Assembly: GCF_003999195.1 (NCBI RefSeq)
Contig: NZ_RJVR01000335.1
Location: 1 to 45,401, forward strand
Direction: 5' to 3'
DNA from: Streptomyces soli
GTDB taxonomy: Bacteria; Actinomycetota; Actinomycetes; Streptomycetales; Streptomycetaceae
DNA: 45,401 nt
Shown here: positions 33,480 to 41,546 of the stretch, piece after piece
Layout of the letters: each line of letters opens with the position of its first letter
Position numbering within the stretch: the first letter of the stretch is position 1
Notes under the pieces: generated by a model
What the model saw: only the letters and a program-made list of their open reading frames with translations
The model's database searches: none
What the model was told of the DNA's origin: nothing
Translations under genes and position numbers: made by a program

Positions 33480-34955
33480 TCAGGCGCTCGCCGTCTCGGC
33501 TGCCGGCAGACCGAGCAGGACCTGCTTGGCACGGTAGGAGGAGAGGGTGCGGGCCAGGAGCATGGCCGCCAGGTAGATGACGATGGTGGTGGCCCACGCC
33601 TCCACGGAGGGCAGTCCCACGTTGGTCTTGCCGAAGCCCGACGTACCCGGAATGAGTCCACCGGTGACGGCTCCGACCACAAGCCCGGCGAGGATCGCCA
33701 CGATCCCTGCCACATTGCCCGGTGAGGCTGCCGCCCAGGACGTCACGGCTCTGGCGGCGCCGTCTTCTCCGGCGGGTCGGCGGCAGCCCGACAGCCGTTC
33801 CAGGAGGAAGACGTCGATCGCCATGACGATGGTCGCGCACGGCAGGAACACCGCGCACATGTTGGCCACGATGAAGAAGTTGCTCTGCAGTGAGGACGAC
33901 CGCTCCATGAATGCCGCGACCGCCGCGGCGACGACACCGAGTGCGAGGATGGTCTCGATCCGCCGCCGGCCGCGGAGGAAGTTCTGCACGGCGTTGACCG
34001 CCTCGTAGAGGTTGGCGTCGTTGACAGCGACCACGTTCATGGCGAACACCACGACGGCCAGCGCCGTGAGTCCGAACATCGAGAACGTGGTGAAGAAGTG
34101 CATCGTGGCACCCAGCGTCGTCGCGCTGGAGAGCTCGGCCATGAGGTAGCCCGCCACGGGGAAGACCAGCATCCCCAGCGCGTAGCCGACGACCAGCGCC
34201 ACGACGTTGCGGCCGCCGTCGCGGCGGGCATACCGGAACATGTCCGGCTCGTTGCCGTACACGGCCGCGCCCACCAGGAGTCCGACCGTGAGGAGGATGC
34301 CCTGCGTCTGCTGGACGTGAGGAGGAGCGGCGAACAGGTTGTGACCCGAGGCCGAGACGACGGCCTTGATGATGGTGTACGCACCCCACACCAGCAGGAT
34401 GGGAGCCGCCATGCGGGCGTAGCCGGAGACACTACGGAACCCGAGCAGGTTGTTGGTGATCATCACGAGGGCGAACAGCACGCAGAAGACCTGCAGGTGG
34501 GTGAGGCCGAACAGGCCGTTGAAGAGCTGCGCCAGGAACACTGTCTGGAATCCGTACCACCCCAGGCCGGTGACGGCGAGCAGCACCGACGCCAGGGCGC
34601 TCCCGGACTTCCCGAGGACTCCCCGGGCCAGTACCGAGTGCGGCTGGCCCGTGACGGTCCCCACGTTGGTCGCCAGCAGGCCGTAGCCGACCATGACGAC
34701 GACGCCGATCAGCGAGGCCCACAGCAGGTCACCGAGCGACATGCCCGCGGAACGAGCCAGGTATCCGGTGTACATGTTGGCGACGGTGGCCTGGCACGTG
34801 ACCCACAGGAGGGTCATTTTCAGCGAACCGTCGCGCCGGCTCTCCGGTACGACCTCTTCCAGCAAATCCGACGTCTCGAGCTTCGACAGCAGGTCCGGTG
34901 GTGACCCGTGCCCGGTTTCCTCGGTCCCCGTCGTGACCGTTGCGCCTATTTCCAC
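33480..34955 (-). CDS. NCS1-type permease (cytosine/purine/ureide family)
   Basis: 491 aa from a GTG at 34955 with AGGGAG at a good distance; the open frame continues further upstream but those residues look non-coding. About twelve hydrophobic segments, with LWVTCQATVANMYTGYLARS in the first, NVGTVTGQPHSVLARGVLGK, and a late NVVAVNDANLYEAVN. It differs from the first NCS1 gene of the window (3180-4688), being closer to CodB-like proteins. It probably imports the nitrogen-rich ring compound used by the neighbouring hydrolases. A 121-bp gap upstream separates it from the creatininase-family gene. Confidence 0.87.
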   Translation of the reverse strand: MEIGATVTTGTEETGHGSPPDLLSKLETSDLLEEVVPESRRDGSLKMTLLWVTCQATVANMYTGYLARSAGMSLGDLLWASLIGVVVMVGYGLLATNVGTVTGQPHSVLARGVLGKSGSALASVLLAVTGLGWYGFQTVFLAQLFNGLFGLTHLQVFCVLFALVMITNNLLGFRSVSGYARMAAPILLVWGAYTIIKAVVSASGHNLFAAPPHVQQTQGILLTVGLLVGAAVYGNEPDMFRYARRDGGRNVVALVVGYALGMLVFPVAGYLMAELSSATTLGATMHFFTTFSMFGLTALAVVVFAMNVVAVNDANLYEAVNAVQNFLRGRRRIETILALGVVAAAVAAFMERSSSLQSNFFIVANMCAVFLPCATIVMAIDVFLLERLSGCRRPAGEDGAARAVTSWAAASPGNVAGIVAILAGLVVGAVTGGLIPGTSGFGKTNVGLPSVEAWATTIVIYLAAMLLARTLSSYRAKQVLLGLPAAETASA

Positions 34956-35076
34956 GGTGTGACTCCCTACACGACAGGCGCGTATGCGCCAAACCTGTTT
35001 CGGTATGTGCCAACAAACAGCTCGATTGACCGGGAGATACTTGCGACGGCTGGGCGGCCTGGCTCGGCTTATCGCC

Positions 35077-35889
35077 TCAGTCGGTCGTGCCGACCGCCGT
35101 GGCCGGGAATTCCGTCTCGACGATGTCCAGGATGTACTCGGTGATCCGCTCGGCCAGCAGCTTCCCCTTCTCCTCGCTGGCCTTGGTGGCCGAGGCGAGT
35201 ACGCCGCTGGCGGTGGACATCGTCGTGTCGATCGGCACCACGTCATAGGGCGGATGCCGCAGCGGCGCGTCGTCGCAGATCCGGTCCTGCCGGATGGCGC
35301 CCGGCCGCAGATAGGCGAAAAGCGAGGTCTCGATGAGCGAAGCGTGTTCCAAATCGAGACCGGGGAAGCCATCCGGGAAAAGCTCCGTCAGATCTTCTTC
35401 GGAAAACCGCGGCAAGCCCTCCTCGACGACCACAATCTTGACCTGCGGGTGCCGTTCGGAGACCAGGAAGGCCGGCTCGTAAACGAATCCGGAATTCTCG
35501 AAGTGCCAGTTGTAGACGACGATACGAGTGAAGCCCGCGCGCACGAGTTCGTTCAGCACGTCCTCCAACACCGCCATCAATGTGGTGGCGCGCAGCGAGA
35601 GCGTGCCGGGAAAGTGCTGGCCGCCACCGCTGCCGGGACGGGAGCGATAGCCCAGCCGTAGCGCCGGACCCACGACGAAGTGCCGTTCGGCCGCGGCCAG
35701 CCGCAGCAGTGCCTGCGGGATCGCCCAGTCCGCGGACACCGGTAGGTGCGGGCCGTGCTGCTCGGTGGCCCCCACCGAGATGACCACGGGAGTGTCCCGC
35801 CGGGCCTCCTCGGCGATCTCCTGCCAGGTCATCCACTCGTACTCGGCGGTTCCCGCGCCGATCCTGGGACTCATCAGGTCGTCGGTCAC
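35077..35889 (-). CDS. Creatininase-family amidohydrolase
   Basis: 270 aa from a GTG at 35889 overlapping the stop of the preceding gene (GTGA). The family signature is clear: VVISVGATEQHGPHLPVSAD with metal-binding Glu and His, later HFPGTLSLRA and a conserved YNWHFENSGF loop where most members have N-G-H-G-G-N, and EHASLIETSLF. Members open cyclic amides (creatinine to creatine) or deformylate pyrimidine intermediates. The NWHFENSG variant of the usual NGHGGN loop suggests a substrate other than creatinine. It forms a coupled pair with the SSNA-type amidohydrolase, which probably feeds it. Confidence 0.87.
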   Translation of the reverse strand: MTDDLMSPRIGAGTAEYEWMTWQEIAEEARRDTPVVISVGATEQHGPHLPVSADWAIPQALLRLAAAERHFVVGPALRLGYRSRPGSGGGQHFPGTLSLRATTLMAVLEDVLNELVRAGFTRIVVYNWHFENSGFVYEPAFLVSERHPQVKIVVVEEGLPRFSEEDLTELFPDGFPGLDLEHASLIETSLFAYLRPGAIRQDRICDDAPLRHPPYDVVPIDTTMSTASGVLASATKASEEKGKLLAERITEYILDIVETEFPATAVGTTD

Positions 35890-37478
35890 TTCGACCCCTT
35901 CCTCGTCGTCGTGCGCGGCGCACGGTTGTTCCATGACGCCCTGTCTGCCGTGATCTCCCGCCATTCGCGCCAGGGTTGGCCGGTGTAGAACCGGGCCACG
36001 GCGCCCTCGAGCGCCTCGGCGGCGGCTTGGCGGTCCTGCTGTTCGGCGCCTTGTCGGCCGGCCAGGTAGCGGCGTAGTTCGGTGCGTATGGCGGAGCCGT
36101 CGACCTTGGTCGTCCGGCCGTCCGCGAAGACGAGCTCGCCGTTGACGTACACCTGCCGTAAGGCGGTGGGACGGGCCCGTCGTACGACCGCGTCGATCGG
36201 GTCGGCCGTCGGGTCGAGGTAGGCGCCGGTGACCGATTCCCAGTCCAGCACCAGGAAGTCCGCGGCATAGCCCGGTTCCAGGCGGCCGATGCGGCCGGCG
36301 AACGGCGTGGTGGCCGCCGAGCCCTCCAGGGCCATGTCCAGTACGTGGGCCGCGGTGGTGCGTGCGGTGGTGTCCTGGCCGGGTGCCTGTGTCAGCGCCC
36401 AGGCCAACCGGATCTCGCTGAACATGTCGCGGTCGTCGGCGAGACCCGCCTCGTCGATCCCGAGCGCCAGCCGGACGCCGTTCGCCCGTAGGAGTGCTGT
36501 GGGTGCCAGACCGCTGCGGAGTCTCAGGTTGCTGCTGGGGTTGTGGCAGACGAGCGTGCCGCTGGCGGCCAGCAGGTCGATGTCGGAATCGTCGATCCAC
36601 ACGGCGTGGCCGAGGGTCAGCCGGGTGGACAGCAGTCCGCGCTCGTGCAGGTATCGCACTGCGGTGCGGCCGCCTGAGAGCTGGTCGGCGTAGACCTCTT
36701 GGTAGGGCGTTTCGGAGAGGTGCATGTGCATACCGACGTCGTCGCGCGCGGAGATCTCGGCGGCGGCCAGCAGCAGTTCCTCGCTGCACCAGTGCAGGTT
36801 CGCGGGCGCGAGCTGGATGGTGATGCGGCCGTCGGCGGCCCCGTGCCATTTTTCGCGCAGCCGGGTGTAACTCGATGCCAGTTGCTCTTCGGGGGTTTCG
36901 TAGCGGGCGGGCGTCAGCGTGCGCACCGCCGCCTGCTCGGCCGGCGGGAGCGAGGCGATGAACTCCTCGTCGTCGGAGTACACGAAGCGGTTCTGGTCGG
37001 TCAGTCCCCGGGAGTAGGACACCCTCATGCCGACGTCGGCGTACGCCCGCAGCACGGCCGTGTCGGCCGCCTCGTACTGCTCGGGGTCGCCGCGCAGGCG
37101 CCCGTTGAGGTGCTGGACGGTGGTCACGCCGCCGGCGAGAAGGTCCTCGGCGCCGCACACGGTGTCGAGGTAGGGATCCACGGCCGGTGGCCCGTGCCTG
37201 CGGGCGATCCAAAGTTCGAGCGCGTCGTCGGGCACCCCCAGCTGGGTGGGGGTGAGGCCGACGTGGTGGTGAGCGTCGACCAGGCCGGGCATGACCAGAG
37301 ACGCGGTGGCGTCGATCTCGACCACGTCACCGTCGAGTTCGGGCAGGTCCGCACGCGGTCCTGCGTACCGCACCGTCCCGTCCTGGATAACGAGTGCGGC
37401 GTCGGGGATCATGTGCGAGGTGCCCTGGTGTGAAGCGGTGAGCAGCCGTCCGGCCAGAATCACTGTCGAGGTCGTCAT
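35886..37478 (-). CDS. SSNA/TRZ-ATZ-type amidohydrolase (deaminase family)
   Basis: 530 aa, ATG at 37478. The metal-dependent deaminase fold is shown by MPGLVDAHHHVGLTPTQLGV (HxH ligands), GMHMHLSETPYQ (third His and Glu), LGHAVWID (fourth His), CHNPSSNLRLRSG, and ALGIDEAGLADDRDMFSEIR with the catalytic Asp. It belongs to the guanine/cytosine/S-adenosylhomocysteine/atrazine chlorohydrolase group, which removes amino or chloro groups from ring carbons. The C-terminal 60 residues are longer than usual. It is the first gene of the series and lies under the GTTAAG-containing promoter region. Substrate unknown. Confidence 0.88.
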   Translation of the reverse strand: MTTSTVILAGRLLTASHQGTSHMIPDAALVIQDGTVRYAGPRADLPELDGDVVEIDATASLVMPGLVDAHHHVGLTPTQLGVPDDALELWIARRHGPPAVDPYLDTVCGAEDLLAGGVTTVQHLNGRLRGDPEQYEAADTAVLRAYADVGMRVSYSRGLTDQNRFVYSDDEEFIASLPPAEQAAVRTLTPARYETPEEQLASSYTRLREKWHGAADGRITIQLAPANLHWCSEELLLAAAEISARDDVGMHMHLSETPYQEVYADQLSGGRTAVRYLHERGLLSTRLTLGHAVWIDDSDIDLLAASGTLVCHNPSSNLRLRSGLAPTALLRANGVRLALGIDEAGLADDRDMFSEIRLAWALTQAPGQDTTARTTAAHVLDMALEGSAATTPFAGRIGRLEPGYAADFLVLDWESVTGAYLDPTADPIDAVVRRARPTALRQVYVNGELVFADGRTTKVDGSAIRTELRRYLAGRQGAEQQDRQAAAEALEGAVARFYTGQPWREWREITADRASWNNRAPRTTTRKGSK

Positions 37479-37868
37479 GGTCGATCACCGGCTGGGGCAC
37501 TGTGAAAGAGCGTTGTCACGAAGCCTCCCTGCATGGCCACACTTCAGCGCTCATTCATGACATCCCCGTTAAGCGGCATGACGTCGCTGTTAAGGAGTTC
37601 AGCGCAGCCCTGTCACCGACGGCCTGGCAAGGCGTTCCAGACCTGTTCGGAGTGACGTAATGTCTGATTCATTCAGATAGTTGGCCGTCGGAGTTGGCGA
37701 TCACGCCAGGGCTCCGCCCAGGAGTGAAGCGTTAAGTGAACGGCCCAAAGGCCCCGCTGGCGGCATCGACGCCCGGCGGTGAGGGGTGACGTACGGTACG
37801 GACACCGATGCGTCACCCAGGCGAAACAGGTCTTCCTTAATTTCTGTCGAGCGACAGGAACGAACGGC
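37479..37868. other. Regulatory intergenic region, no gene
   Basis: 390 bp between the amidohydrolase start and the stop of the XRE-cupin regulator. No protein-coding frame is convincing. It contains three copies of YGTTAAG (37567-37574, 37588-37595, 37730-37737) and an AT-richer stretch (37655-37680), and is probably the promoter region of the catabolic operon. Confidence 0.6.
37567..37595. promoter_or_regulatory. Paired GTTAAG operators, 21 bp apart, before amidohydrolase operon
   Basis: CGTTAAGC at 37567-37574 and TGTTAAGG at 37588-37595 are direct repeats spaced 21 bp, two helical turns, so both face the same side of DNA. A third copy, CGTTAAGT, is at 37730-37737. In DNA this GC-rich, TTAA is rare. 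The nearest regulator gene, the XRE-cupin protein, is the likely binder. Confidence 0.55.
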
Positions 37869-38570
37869 TCAGGTGGTCGCCCCGGTGCGTGAATCCGGGC
37901 TGCTGACGAATACGCAGACGAGCTCGGCGGTCTCAGCCCACGGGTTGGACAGGCGGTGCGGTGTCGTGGCCGGAAAGGCAAGCGTGTCGCCGGGCTTCAG
38001 CTCGAACCGCTGGGTGCCGACCTCGATGACCAGGCGGCCGACGGCGAGGTAGTTGAACTCATGGCCGGCGTGGCGTACGAACTCCTCGCCCGGCGGTGAG
38101 ACGGCTCCGGGTTCGTAGGTGAGGAGCAGGCAGTTAGCCCCTGGCAGGGAGTGGCCGCTGAGCACCCTGAACTGTTCTCCCCCTTGGAGGTCCACGACCC
38201 GCTGGGCTTCGCGCGGGATGAACTCCACGGCCTGGCGCATGTGGGCCGCCAGGCCGTCGCGTACGACATCCCCCTGACCGGCCGACGGCGGGAACGGCCC
38301 GGTCGCGGCGTGCGCACCCGACCCGCCCGGGCTCGGCACCCCTGCGGAGAGGTCGGCGAGCGTCACGCCGAGCTGACGCGCGATCTCGTAGGCCGTCTTG
38401 ACCGTGGGGCGGGTCTTGCCCGTCTCGATCTGCGACAACGCGCTGCCGCTGATGCCCGCACGGCGGGCCAGTTCCCGCAGGGAGATGTTCTGCGCGTTGC
38501 GCGCCACGCGGATGTTGTGGCCAAGATCGGCGCCAAGGCCGTTGGAGGCGGGGATCGTACGGTCCGTCAT
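37869..38570 (-). CDS. XRE-family regulator with C-terminal cupin domain
   Basis: 233 aa, ATG at 38570. Residues about 15-75 are the helix-turn-helix (LGHNIRVARNAQNISLREL, AGISGSALSQIETGKTRP). Residues about 145-225 are a cupin sensor (PPGEEFVRHAGHEFNYLAVG, then FELKPGDTLAFPATTPHRLS). Regulators of this form bind small metabolites in the cupin barrel and often govern polyamine, amino acid or purine-derived nitrogen use. It lies between the amidohydrolase operon and the divergent allantoicase gene, with YGTTAAG motifs on both sides, so it is the probable common controller of both. Confidence 0.9.
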   Translation of the reverse strand: MTDRTIPASNGLGADLGHNIRVARNAQNISLRELARRAGISGSALSQIETGKTRPTVKTAYEIARQLGVTLADLSAGVPSPGGSGAHAATGPFPPSAGQGDVVRDGLAAHMRQAVEFIPREAQRVVDLQGGEQFRVLSGHSLPGANCLLLTYEPGAVSPPGEEFVRHAGHEFNYLAVGRLVIEVGTQRFELKPGDTLAFPATTPHRLSNPWAETAELVCVFVSSPDSRTGATT

Positions 38571-38593
38571 GGCCGTGAGTCTATCGAGCGGCT

Positions 38594-38670
38594 GCTTAAC
38601 AGGGCCGTAACGCGAACTACGGTCGGGGCTGTGTAGCCTGCGTTAAGCAGTGTGCAGTCATTCCTTAACG
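38594..38670. promoter_or_regulatory. Three GTTAAG-type sites between regulator and allantoicase genes
   Basis: GCTTAACA (38594-38601), CGTTAAGC (38641-38648) and CCTTAACG (38663-38670) are YGTTAAG copies in alternating orientation inside the 154-bp divergent region. They match the copies before the amidohydrolase operon. The last one lies 54 bp before the allantoicase start, where repressor binding could block both promoters. Confidence 0.55.
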
Positions 38671-38724
38671 GATCGGCGGGCGGGGCGTCGGCTTCCGTAG
38701 CTCTCGCAGAGGAGTAGCCGCAAG

Positions 38725-39888
38725 ATGCCCACCGACGACCACCGACCGCAGCTGATCGACCTCGCCTCGCGTGCCCTCGGTGGCAGCGTCGTCACGGCGA
38801 ACGACGAATCCTTCGGCGAGAAGGAGAACCTGATCGTCCCCACCGCCGCGGACTTCACCCCCGGCTCCTTCGGCCACAAGGGGGAGATCGTCGACGGCTG
38901 GGAGACCCGCCGCAGGCGCACCCCCGGCCACGACTGGGCACTGATCCGTCTCGGCAGCCCCGGGGTCATCCACTCCATCGACGTCGACACCAGCTTCTTC
39001 ACCGGCAACTACCCGGAGCAGTGCCGCATCGAAGCCTGCGGCGTGGAGGGCTACCCGTCACCCGAGGAACTCGCCGCACCCGACGTCAACTGGGAGGAGA
39101 TCGTTCCTCTCTCCCCGCTGGACGGCGGCACCCACAACCACTTCACCGTGACGGCGCCGGCCCGCTTCACCCACGTACGGCTGTCCATCCACCCGGACGG
39201 TGGCGTCGCCCGGCTCCGCGTCCACGGCCGCGTCATCCCGGACCCCCGCCGCTTCGACGGCCTCACCCTCGACCTGGCCGCCCGCGAACACGGCGGGGTG
39301 GTCGAGCTCAGCAGCGACACCTTCTACTCGTCCGCCGGCGTCCTCAACCTCCCCGGCCTCGCCCGGCACATGGGCGACGGCTGGGAGACCCGCCGCCGCC
39401 GCGGCACGGGCAACGACTGGGCCATCATCAGCCTCGCCGCCCCCGGGCAGCTCCGCCAAATAGAGGTCGACACCTCTTACTACGTCAACAACGCCTCGGG
39501 CGAGTGCGCGCTGTACGGCGCGACCAGCGACACAACGCCGGGGCCCGACTCCCCCCTGTGGTTCCCCCTGCTGTCCCGGACCCGGCTGCAGCCCGACACC
39601 AGGCACTTCTTCGACGTCACCGCTACCGAGGCCGTCACCCACGTCCGCTTCGACGTCTTCCCCGACGGCGGGATCTCCCGCCTGCGCCTCCTCGGCTCCG
39701 TCGACTCCGCGGCCTGGCCCGCGCTCGCCCTCCGCTGGTTCAACACCCTGCCCGCCGACCAAGCCCAGGCCATCCTCACCACCACCGCCGGGTTCACCCC
39801 GGAAACCGCCCAGGCACTCATCGCCCGCCGCCCCCTCACCCCCGGCGACCCGGCCACCGAAGCGATCCCGGGACTGCGCGGCGCCTGA
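38725..39888 (+). CDS. alc: Allantoicase
   Basis: 387 aa, ATG at 38725 with AGAGGAG upstream. Two tandem allantoicase repeats are visible: each has a GxxxDGWETRRRR motif (KGEIVDGWETRRRRTPGHDW and MGDGWETRRRRGTGNDW), followed by an Asp-rich strand (IDVDTSFFTGNYP, IEVDTSYYVNNA) and a HVRxxxxPDGG(I/V)xRLR turn. The enzyme hydrolyses allantoate to ureidoglycolate and urea in purine nitrogen recycling. The C-terminal 55 residues (RWFNTLPADQAQAIL, TPETAQALIARRPLT) recall the opening helices of OHCU decarboxylase. It is divergent from the XRE-cupin gene and ends before a strong hairpin. Confidence 0.93.
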   Translation: MPTDDHRPQLIDLASRALGGSVVTANDESFGEKENLIVPTAADFTPGSFGHKGEIVDGWETRRRRTPGHDWALIRLGSPGVIHSIDVDTSFFTGNYPEQCRIEACGVEGYPSPEELAAPDVNWEEIVPLSPLDGGTHNHFTVTAPARFTHVRLSIHPDGGVARLRVHGRVIPDPRRFDGLTLDLAAREHGGVVELSSDTFYSSAGVLNLPGLARHMGDGWETRRRRGTGNDWAIISLAAPGQLRQIEVDTSYYVNNASGECALYGATSDTTPGPDSPLWFPLLSRTRLQPDTRHFFDVTATEAVTHVRFDVFPDGGISRLRLLGSVDSAAWPALALRWFNTLPADQAQAILTTTAGFTPETAQALIARRPLTPGDPATEAIPGLRGA

Positions 39889-39910
39889 GGCACCGCTGTC
39901 CCGTCCAGCC

Positions 39911-39947
39911 CCCGCCCGTGCGCTGCGGCGAGCAGCGTACGGGCGGG
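39911..39947. terminator. Terminator hairpin between convergent allantoicase and GH64 genes
   Basis: Bases 39911-39926 pair with 39932-39947 over 16 bp with a single G-T pair and a 5-base loop. It lies 23 bp after the allantoicase stop and 23 bp before the end of the opposing glucanase gene, so it can end both transcripts. Confidence 0.82.
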
Positions 39948-39969
39948 AACCGAAGCGGACTTGCCTCGG

Positions 39970-41349
39970 TCAGAAGCCGACGGCCACCGCCAACCACTGC
40001 GGGCTGCCGTGGGAGACGAAGGAGGACTGGCCCGCTACGTCGTCGTAGGGGAAGCCGTAGGCGAGGCCGTTGATGCCGTTGTCGTGCCAGAACTTGGCGT
40101 AGTAGTTGGCGGGAGCCGACTTGTAGTACTGGGTCGGGTCCGACTGGCTCGAGGACGGCAGGCCGGCGACGTGCCGGTTGAGCGCCGCGCACATGTCGGG
40201 GTTGCCGGCCATGGTGCCGGCGCAGCCGAAGATGTACTGCGTGGTCTCGTTGACGCCGACCGACTGGGCGTAGGAGGTGAAGTAGCTGGCGTTCACCCCG
40301 CCCGGCTTGAAGCTCGCGTCGCTGCCCGGGGCGATGATCCGGTACGGGGCCTGGCTCTGCGCCAGCACCTGGAACTGCTGCGGGACGGCGTTGATGAAGT
40401 CCTGGAAGACCTGGGTGCGGGACTCGGTGAAGAGCTTCTGGGTGTCGCCGACCTGGACGTCGTAGCCGTCGGCGGAGTGCAGGCGCATCGCGAGGGGCAG
40501 GCCCCAGGCGTCCACGCGGGTGGTGTTGCCGTTGAACACGCCGCCGCCGACGGTGAATTCGATGAAGTCGTAGTACTGACTGGTCGGCGAGCCGACGTAG
40601 AAGTACATCCGGCCGGACGAGTTGGCGGGCATGTCCAGGTAGGGCTGCTCCGCGATGGAGTGCGTTTGGCCGTTGAAGCTCCAGTACACCTGGCTGTCCG
40701 GGTAGGCGCCGTTGGTGCGGTTGAGGATCGCCACCTCGATGGCGTTCTTGGCGGCCGGGATGCTGCTCGTGTCACCCCAGAAGGCGTCGCCGGTCGGCGT
40801 GGGGGTGGGGGTCGGTGTGCCGCCGCCGGTGCCGTAGACCTGGAATTCCCAGAGCGAGTAGCCGTACGGGGTGGCCCGGGTGGTGCCGTACATGCGGACG
40901 TACCGGCCGGTGCCGGTGATGTTGAGTGTCTGCACGCCGCCGGTGCCGGCGGTGGTGGAGTAGATCGAGGTCCAGGTAGTGCCGTTGGTGGAGGTCTGGA
41001 TCTGGAAGGCGGTCGCGTACGCGGCCTCCCAGTTGAGCACCACCTGGCTGATCTGGGCCGAAGCACCGAGATCCACCTGAAGCCACTGGGGGTCGCTGAA
41101 GGCGCTGGACCATCGGGAGGTGGTGACGCCGTCCACGGCGGCCGAGGCGGGGGTCCCCGGGGCTTCGACGGACGAGGCAGTGGCCGTTTTCCCCTGGGAC
41201 AGCAGGGTGCCGGCCGCGTTGGCGGAGGGCTGGGCGACTACGACGACGAGGGCCGCCAGTAAGGCGACCAGCAGTGCGAAAACGAGAAGGGGCTTTGGCC
41301 GGTGCCGTGGTGGCGGCTGGTGCGCCAGCATGAGGAAGTTGCTCGGCAT
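39970..41349 (-). CDS. Secreted GH64 beta-1,3-glucanase with discoidin (F5/8 type C) module
   Basis: 459 aa, ATG at 41349. A long signal peptide ends near VVVAQPSANAAG. Residues about 50-170 form a discoidin/CBM32-like module (LLSQGKTATASSVEAPGTPA, WLQVDLGASAQISQVVLNWE, YSLWEFQVYGTG). A TPTPTPTPT linker follows. The remainder is a GH64 domain (RVDAWGLPLAMRLHSADGYD, FQDFINAVPQQFQVLAQ, GCAGTMAGNPDMCAALNRHV). Enzymes of this family release pentasaccharides from laminarin and fungal beta-1,3-glucan. A well-formed promoter and LacI-type operator lie upstream. Confidence 0.9.
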   Translation of the reverse strand: MPSNFLMLAHQPPPRHRPKPLLVFALLVALLAALVVVVAQPSANAAGTLLSQGKTATASSVEAPGTPASAAVDGVTTSRWSSAFSDPQWLQVDLGASAQISQVVLNWEAAYATAFQIQTSTNGTTWTSIYSTTAGTGGVQTLNITGTGRYVRMYGTTRATPYGYSLWEFQVYGTGGGTPTPTPTPTGDAFWGDTSSIPAAKNAIEVAILNRTNGAYPDSQVYWSFNGQTHSIAEQPYLDMPANSSGRMYFYVGSPTSQYYDFIEFTVGGGVFNGNTTRVDAWGLPLAMRLHSADGYDVQVGDTQKLFTESRTQVFQDFINAVPQQFQVLAQSQAPYRIIAPGSDASFKPGGVNASYFTSYAQSVGVNETTQYIFGCAGTMAGNPDMCAALNRHVAGLPSSSQSDPTQYYKSAPANYYAKFWHDNGINGLAYGFPYDDVAGQSSFVSHGSPQWLAVAVGF

Positions 41350-41423
41350 GGTGTCTCCTGAACAGGGTGGGGTCCTGTGGATCCTGACGTGCCCGGCATG
41401 CCTCGGTTAGCGCCGAAAGCTCC

Positions 41424-41437
41424 AGAGAGCGCTCTCT
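41424..41437. promoter_or_regulatory. LacI/CebR-type operator upstream of GH64 gene
   Basis: AGAGAGCGCTCTCT is a perfect 14-bp palindrome with the GAGCGCTC core of LacI-type regulators of actinomycete sugar genes. It lies 13 bp downstream of the -10 hexamer and 75 bp before the glucanase start, a position that would block transcription. Confidence 0.65.
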
Positions 41438-41450
41438 CGAGGGTGATTGG

Positions 41451-41480
41451 TATATACCTCCGCCGCCGCCTCGGCGTCAA
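41451..41480 (-). promoter_or_regulatory. Sigma-70-type promoter for GH64 gene
   Basis: Read on the minus strand: TTGACG (41480-41475), an 18-bp spacer, then TATATA (41456-41451). It agrees with the housekeeping HrdB-type consensus and is followed directly by the LacI-type operator. Confidence 0.6.
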
Positions 41481-41546
41481 CGAAAACGACGAGATGACGG
41501 TCCGTGGTCCCTGCATCGAGGCCGGGGCGCAGTCTGCCTTCCGATG

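Noticed and set aside
34956..35076. Riboswitch (guanidine or purine type) before the NCS1 permease
   Set aside because: Only a short GGCGC/GCGCC hairpin is seen; no conserved riboswitch core could be recognised by eye.
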